59,590 nucleotides of DNA from Microbacterium paulum (GTDB taxonomy: Bacteria > Actinomycetota > Actinomycetes > Actinomycetales > Microbacteriaceae). The stretch lies in the NCBI RefSeq assembly GCF_015707995.1, contig NZ_JAAGRY010000012.1, forward strand, positions 1-59,590, written 5' to 3'. This document shows, piece after piece, positions 56,238 through 59,590 of the stretch (position 1 is its first letter; each line of letters starts with the position of its first letter). Below the pieces are notes generated by a model that saw only the letters and a program-made list of their open reading frames with translations, ran no database searches and was not told the origin of the DNA. Both the position numbers and the translations under genes were made by a program.

Positions 56238-58040
56238 TCAACAGATCGTCAGCAGCTGGTGGCCCGACGACACGGTCGTGCCGGGGGTCGCGTCGATCGC
56301 GCCGACGACACCGTCTTTGTGCGCCTGCAGGGGCTGTTCCATCTTCATCGCCTCGAGCACGACGACGAGGTCGCCCTTGACGACCTGCTGGCCCTCGGCG
56401 ACGGCGACCTTGACGACGGTCGCCTGCATCGGCGACTTCACGGCGTCGCCCGAGGCGGCTGCCGACGCCGACGGGGCGTGCGACCGGCGCGACGGGGGAG
56501 CGGCGGCGGGGCGGCCGATCTTCACGGGCGCCACGGCGATGCGGTCGGGCAGGCTCACCTCGAGGCGCTTGCCCGACACCTCGACGACGACGGTGTGGCG
56601 CGGCTCGGCCTCTGCGGGCGCCTCGGCTTCGCCGTCCCACGGCGGAATGTCGTTCGCGAACTCGGTCTCGATCCAGCGCGTGAACACGCCGAACTTTCCG
56701 TCTTCTGCTGTGAAGGCCGGGTCGCGCACGACCTTGCGGTGGAAGGGCAGCACGGTCGGCATGCCCGCGACCTCGAACTCGTCGAGCGCGCGGCGCGAGC
56801 GCTCGAGCGCCTCGGCGCGGTCACGCCCCGTGACGATGAGCTTGCCGAGCAGCGAGTCGAACGCTCCCGAGACGCTGTCACCGGCGGTGACGCCGGAGTC
56901 GAGGCGGATGCCGGGGCCACCGAACGTCTTGAACTGGTGGATGCGGCCGGGCTGGGGCAGAAAGCCGCGCCCCGGGTCTTCGCCGTTGATGCGGAACTCG
57001 ATCGAGTGGCCGAGCGGTTCGGGGTCGTCGTAGTCGAGCGTGCCGCCCTCGGCGAGGCGGAACTGCTCGCGCACGAGGTCGATGCCGGTCACCTCTTCGG
57101 AGACGGGGTGCTCGACCTGCAGGCGCGTGTTGACCTCGAGGAACGAGATGGTGCCATCGGCTCCGATGAGGAACTCGCACGTGCCGGCGCCGACGTAGCC
57201 GACCTCGCGGAGGATGGCCTTCGACGATTCGTAGAGGGTGCGGTTCTGCTCGTCGGTGAGGAACGGGGCGGGCGCCTCTTCGACGAGCTTCTGGTGGCGA
57301 CGCTGCAGTGAGCAGTCGCGCGTCGAGATGACGACGACGTTGCCCTCGGCATCGGCCAGGCACTGCGTCTCGACGTGGCGCGGCTTGTCGAGGTACTTCT
57401 CGACGAAGCACTCGCCGCGGCCGAACGCCGCGACCGCTTCGCGGGTGGCGGATTCGAACAGCTCGGCGACCTCGCCCAGCTCGCGGGCGACCTTGAGGCC
57501 CCGACCGCCGCCGCCGTAGGCCGCCTTGATCGCGATCGGCAGGCCGACCTGTTCGGCGAAGGCGACGACCTCGTCGGCGCCCGAGACGGGGCCGGGCGTT
57601 CCGGGGGCCAGCGGTGCGCCGACCTTCTCGGCCACGGCGCGGGCGGTGACCTTGTCGCCGAGGGATTCGATCGCCTCGGGCGACGGGCCGATCCAGATGA
57701 GTCCGGCGTTCTGCACGGCGCGGGCGAAGTCGGCGTTCTCGGCGAGGAAGCCGTAGCCGGGGTGCACGGCGTCGGCGCCCGAGCGGCGGGCGACCGAGAG
57801 GATCTTGTCGATCGAGAGGTACGTCTCGGCGCTCGTCGAGCCTTCGAGGGCATAGGCCTCGTCGGCGAGCTTCGCGTGCATGGCATCGCGGTCCTGGTCG
57901 GCGTAGACGGCGACCGAGCCTTTACCGGCATCGCGCGCGGCGCGGATCACGCGCACGGCGATCTCGCCCCGGTTGGCGACGAGCACCTTGGTGATCGTGC
58001 GAGGGTTCGCCGGGCGCGCCGGTGCGTCGAGAGAAGGCAT
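56238..58040 (-). CDS. accA3: acyl-CoA carboxylase alpha chain (biotin carboxylase + BCCP)
   Basis: 600 residues. Biotin carboxylase (about 15-465): [37 protein letters not shown]-grasp [49 protein letters not shown] linker region follows, then the BCCP domain (about 530-600) with the biotinylated Lys566 in [10 protein letters not shown]. This fusion is the AccA3/BccA type that serves several actinobacterial acyl-CoA carboxylases (acetyl-, propionyl-CoA). The beta subunit is not in the window. TAGGCT lies 7 nt before the ATG. Confidence 0.95.
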   Translation of the reverse strand: MPSLDAPARPANPRTITKVLVANRGEIAVRVIRAARDAGKGSVAVYADQDRDAMHAKLADEAYALEGSTSAETYLSIDKILSVARRSGADAVHPGYGFLAENADFARAVQNAGLIWIGPSPEAIESLGDKVTARAVAEKVGAPLAPGTPGPVSGADEVVAFAEQVGLPIAIKAAYGGGGRGLKVARELGEVAELFESATREAVAAFGRGECFVEKYLDKPRHVETQCLADAEGNVVVISTRDCSLQRRHQKLVEEAPAPFLTDEQNRTLYESSKAILREVGYVGAGTCEFLIGADGTISFLEVNTRLQVEHPVSEEVTGIDLVREQFRLAEGGTLDYDDPEPLGHSIEFRINGEDPGRGFLPQPGRIHQFKTFGGPGIRLDSGVTAGDSVSGAFDSLLGKLIVTGRDRAEALERSRRALDEFEVAGMPTVLPFHRKVVRDPAFTAEDGKFGVFTRWIETEFANDIPPWDGEAEAPAEAEPRHTVVVEVSGKRLEVSLPDRIAVAPVKIGRPAAAPPSRRSHAPSASAAASGDAVKSPMQATVVKVAVAEGQQVVKGDLVVVLEAMKMEQPLQAHKDGVVGAIDATPGTTVSSGHQLLTIC

Positions 58041-58118
58041 GGATGCCAGCCTACCCACGCCGGGCGGGTCGGCTTTGGATCACTCGCACAAGATCAGCGA
58101 GGAATCGTGTGCGACAAG

Positions 58119-58775
58119 CTACGAGGCATCCGTGCGGTTCCACAGCTGCGTCCAGGTGACGCCCAGGTCGGTGCACAGGTGCCGCAGGGTCGACAACGAC
58201 ATGCCGACGACGGTCGACGGGTCGCCCTCGACGCGCTCGATGAACGCTCCGCCGAGGCTGTCGACGGTGAACGCGCCGGCGACCTGCAGGGGCTCGCCGG
58301 TGCCGACGTAGGCGTCGATCTCGGCATCCGTGACGTCGGCGGCGAAGGTGACCGAGGCTGCGGCGACGGCGTGCGCCTCGCGCACCGGTTCCCCGGGGGC
58401 GATGCGGTAGACACTGTGGCCCGAGTGCAGTACCCCGGTGCGCCCGCGCATCGCGCGCCAGCGCGCGGCGGCGACCTCGGCGGTGTAGGGCTTGCCGAGT
58501 ACGGCGCCGTCGAGCTCGAACATCGAGTCGCCGCCGATCACGATGCCGTCGAACTGCGGATCTTCGGCGGCGACGGTCGCCGCGACGTCGGCGGCCTTGC
58601 GCCGTGCGAGCACGAGCACGTGCTCGTCGGGCGCGAGCGTGCGAGCCTCGTGGGTCTCGATCGCCGCGATGACCGCCTCTTCGTCGACGGCGGGGGAGCG
58701 CGTCTCGGGTTCGATGCCCGCCTGCCGTAGCAGCATGAGGCGGGCGGGAGAAGTGGATGCCAGGCACACGCGCAT
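58119..58775 (-). CDS. maf: Maf-family nucleotide pyrophosphatase
   Basis: 218 residues. Starts RVCLASTSPARLMLLRQAGI (substrate loop SxSPxR), has GIVIGGDSMFELDGAVLGKP (metal site) and GAFTVDSLGGAFIERVEGDPS near the end, all typical of Maf. Family members hydrolyse dTTP/UTP or methylated nucleotides and delay septation. TACGCT 7 nt before the ATG indicates a leaderless mRNA. The substrate subgroup (dTTP/UTP versus m7GTP) is not certain. Confidence 0.93.
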   Translation of the reverse strand: MRVCLASTSPARLMLLRQAGIEPETRSPAVDEEAVIAAIETHEARTLAPDEHVLVLARRKAADVAATVAAEDPQFDGIVIGGDSMFELDGAVLGKPYTAEVAAARWRAMRGRTGVLHSGHSVYRIAPGEPVREAHAVAAASVTFAADVTDAEIDAYVGTGEPLQVAGAFTVDSLGGAFIERVEGDPSTVVGMSLSTLRHLCTDLGVTWTQLWNRTDAS

Positions 58776-58836
58776 GCGCCCCAGCGTAAACCGCCCCGCC
58801 CGCCCGCCCCGCGCCCGCCCGCTTCCACCCCGAGAA

Positions 58837-58882
58837 GGCATGCAGCGCGGCAGGCGATGCGGCGTCTGGCGCGCTGCATGCC
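58837..58882. repeat. intergenic inverted repeat with perfect 13-bp arms
   Basis: GGCATGCAGCGCG (58837-58849) is exactly the reverse complement of 58870-58882, with a 20-nt loop. It sits in the divergent gap between maf and the RNA methyltransferase, 55 bp before the latter's start. It is of the REP type or a regulatory palindrome; no coding content. Confidence 0.65.
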
Positions 58883-58936
58883 GTTTCGGTAAGGGAGGGC
58901 GCCAGAGCGGGCGCGGGGGTGTGGGAGAGTCGAGGG

Positions 58937-59590
58937 ATGCAGCCCGGCGAATCTCTCGATCTCGATGTCACCGACGTCGCTCACGGCGGCGTGTTCGTCG
59001 CGCGGCACGAGGGGCGGGTCGTCTTCGTCGAGGGGGCGATCCCGGGCGAGCGCGTGCGCGCCGAGCTCACCGACGCGTCGAAGGCGTCATTCTGGCGCGC
59101 CGACATCGTCGATGTGCTGGATGCCTCGCCGCACCGCCGCCCGCACGTGTGGGCCGCGGCCGACGTGAGCGTCGCCCCGGCCGATCGCCCCGGCGGGGCG
59201 GACTTCGGCCACATCGACCTCGCCGAGCAGCGGGTGCTGAAAAAGCGTGTGCTCGACGATGCGCTCGTGCGCTTCGGCGGCATCGCGGAGCCGGTGACGA
59301 CGATCTCACCCGCGGGAAAACCCGGCGAAGAGGCCCCGGGCGCGCTCGGGTGGCGCACCCGCGTGAGCCTGCACGTCGACGACGAGGGCCGCATCGGCCC
59401 GTTCGCCGCCCGCAGCCACCGGGTGATCGAGACCCCCGATCTGCCGCTCGCCACCGCCGAGATCGAAGCCGTCGCGCGCGGCCTCGAGGGGTTCGGGCCG
59501 GGCCGTGTCGACCTCGTGCAGCCCGCCGAAGGCGGCGTGCGCGTGATCGTGCGCCCCGCCGCACCCGCGCGCACCCGCCCCGACGGCGCC
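58937..59590 (+). CDS. TRAM-domain SAM-dependent RNA methyltransferase (TrmA/RlmD family), 5' part
   Basis: 218 residues visible, continuing past the window. Residues 1-60 form a TRAM-like RNA-binding domain (LDLDVTDVAHGGVFVARHEG, VFVEGAIPGERVRAEL). Next comes a region equivalent to the Fe-S segment of RlmD, but without its cysteines: PGGADFGHIDLAEQRVLKK. The SAM-binding catalytic domain lies beyond the window. Homologues methylate C5 of uridines in tRNA or 23S rRNA. The ATG lies 6 nt after GAGAGT. Divergent from maf. Confidence 0.85.
   Translation, partial: MQPGESLDLDVTDVAHGGVFVARHEGRVVFVEGAIPGERVRAELTDASKASFWRADIVDVLDASPHRRPHVWAAADVSVAPADRPGGADFGHIDLAEQRVLKKRVLDDALVRFGGIAEPVTTISPAGKPGEEAPGALGWRTRVSLHVDDEGRIGPFAARSHRVIETPDLPLATAEIEAVARGLEGFGPGRVDLVQPAEGGVRVIVRPAAPARTRPDGA

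Overview
The window is chromosomal DNA of a very high-GC (about 70 %) actinobacterium, most likely Microbacterium or a close relative in the Microbacteriaceae. Evidence: GTG and TTG starts, -10-like TANNNT hexamers 6-7 nt before many start codons (leaderless genes), GTP-type PEP carboxykinase, a RamB-like regulator, a long-chain biotin carboxylase/BCCP fusion, sdhCDAB next to the nucleoside-salvage genes, and an IdeR/DtxR-type iron box. No rRNA, tRNA, CRISPR, prophage or transposase gene was recognised.

Layout. 1-6.9 kb is a decaying accessory zone: a hydrolase/SDR/flavin reductase operon whose reductase seems to lack an internal segment, a phenol-hydroxylase remnant, a frameshifted Na+/H+ antiporter, an unidentified C-terminal fragment, a 98-bp palindromic element and a broken winged-helix gene. 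6.9-10.5 kb is the ferrous-iron importer efeUOB behind an iron box. 10.6-14.0 kb holds a RamB-type regulator divergent from pckG, followed by an ABC exporter, an MHS-family symporter and a small membrane protein. 18.5-22.2 kb is the riboflavin operon ribD-ribE-ribBA-ribH under an FMN riboswitch. 22.5-28.8 kb carries glpK, an Fpg/Nei glycosylase, a GNAT enzyme, trpS, exodeoxyribonuclease III and a YihY-type membrane protein. 28.8-33.8 kb holds sdhCDAB and manC.

33.9-42.1 kb is a nucleoside-scavenging block: a BMP lipoprotein, a two-permease ABC importer (nupABC), cytidine deaminase, thymidine phosphorylase and adenosine deaminase. Purine-nucleoside phosphorylase and a phosphohexomutase (51.6-54.2 kb) continue the theme: imported nucleosides are deaminated and phosphorolysed, and the pentose-1-phosphate is isomerised into central metabolism. 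Between them sits a mannitol PTS regulon (43.0-50.8 kb): a lone EIIB-like protein, HPr, EI, EIICB, EIIA and mannitol-1-phosphate dehydrogenase in one operon, with a PRD/EIIA activator divergent from it. 54.3-59.6 kb carries a cysteine-less LpdA-type flavoprotein, a small lipoprotein, the acyl-CoA carboxylase alpha chain, Maf, and the start of a TrmA/RlmD-type RNA methyltransferase that runs off the window.

The order sdh - cdd/deoA/add - pmm/deoD - lpdA - acc - maf resembles the Rv3282-Rv3319 region of Mycobacterium tuberculosis, so the PTS block looks like an insertion into an old actinobacterial neighbourhood. I did not find a clearly unprecedented system. The best leads are the cluster of broken genes, a 98-bp dispersed repeat present twice, an apparently over-abundant heptamer GGATGCC/GGCATCC, the leaderless-promoter set, and the lone EIIB protein heading the PTS operon.
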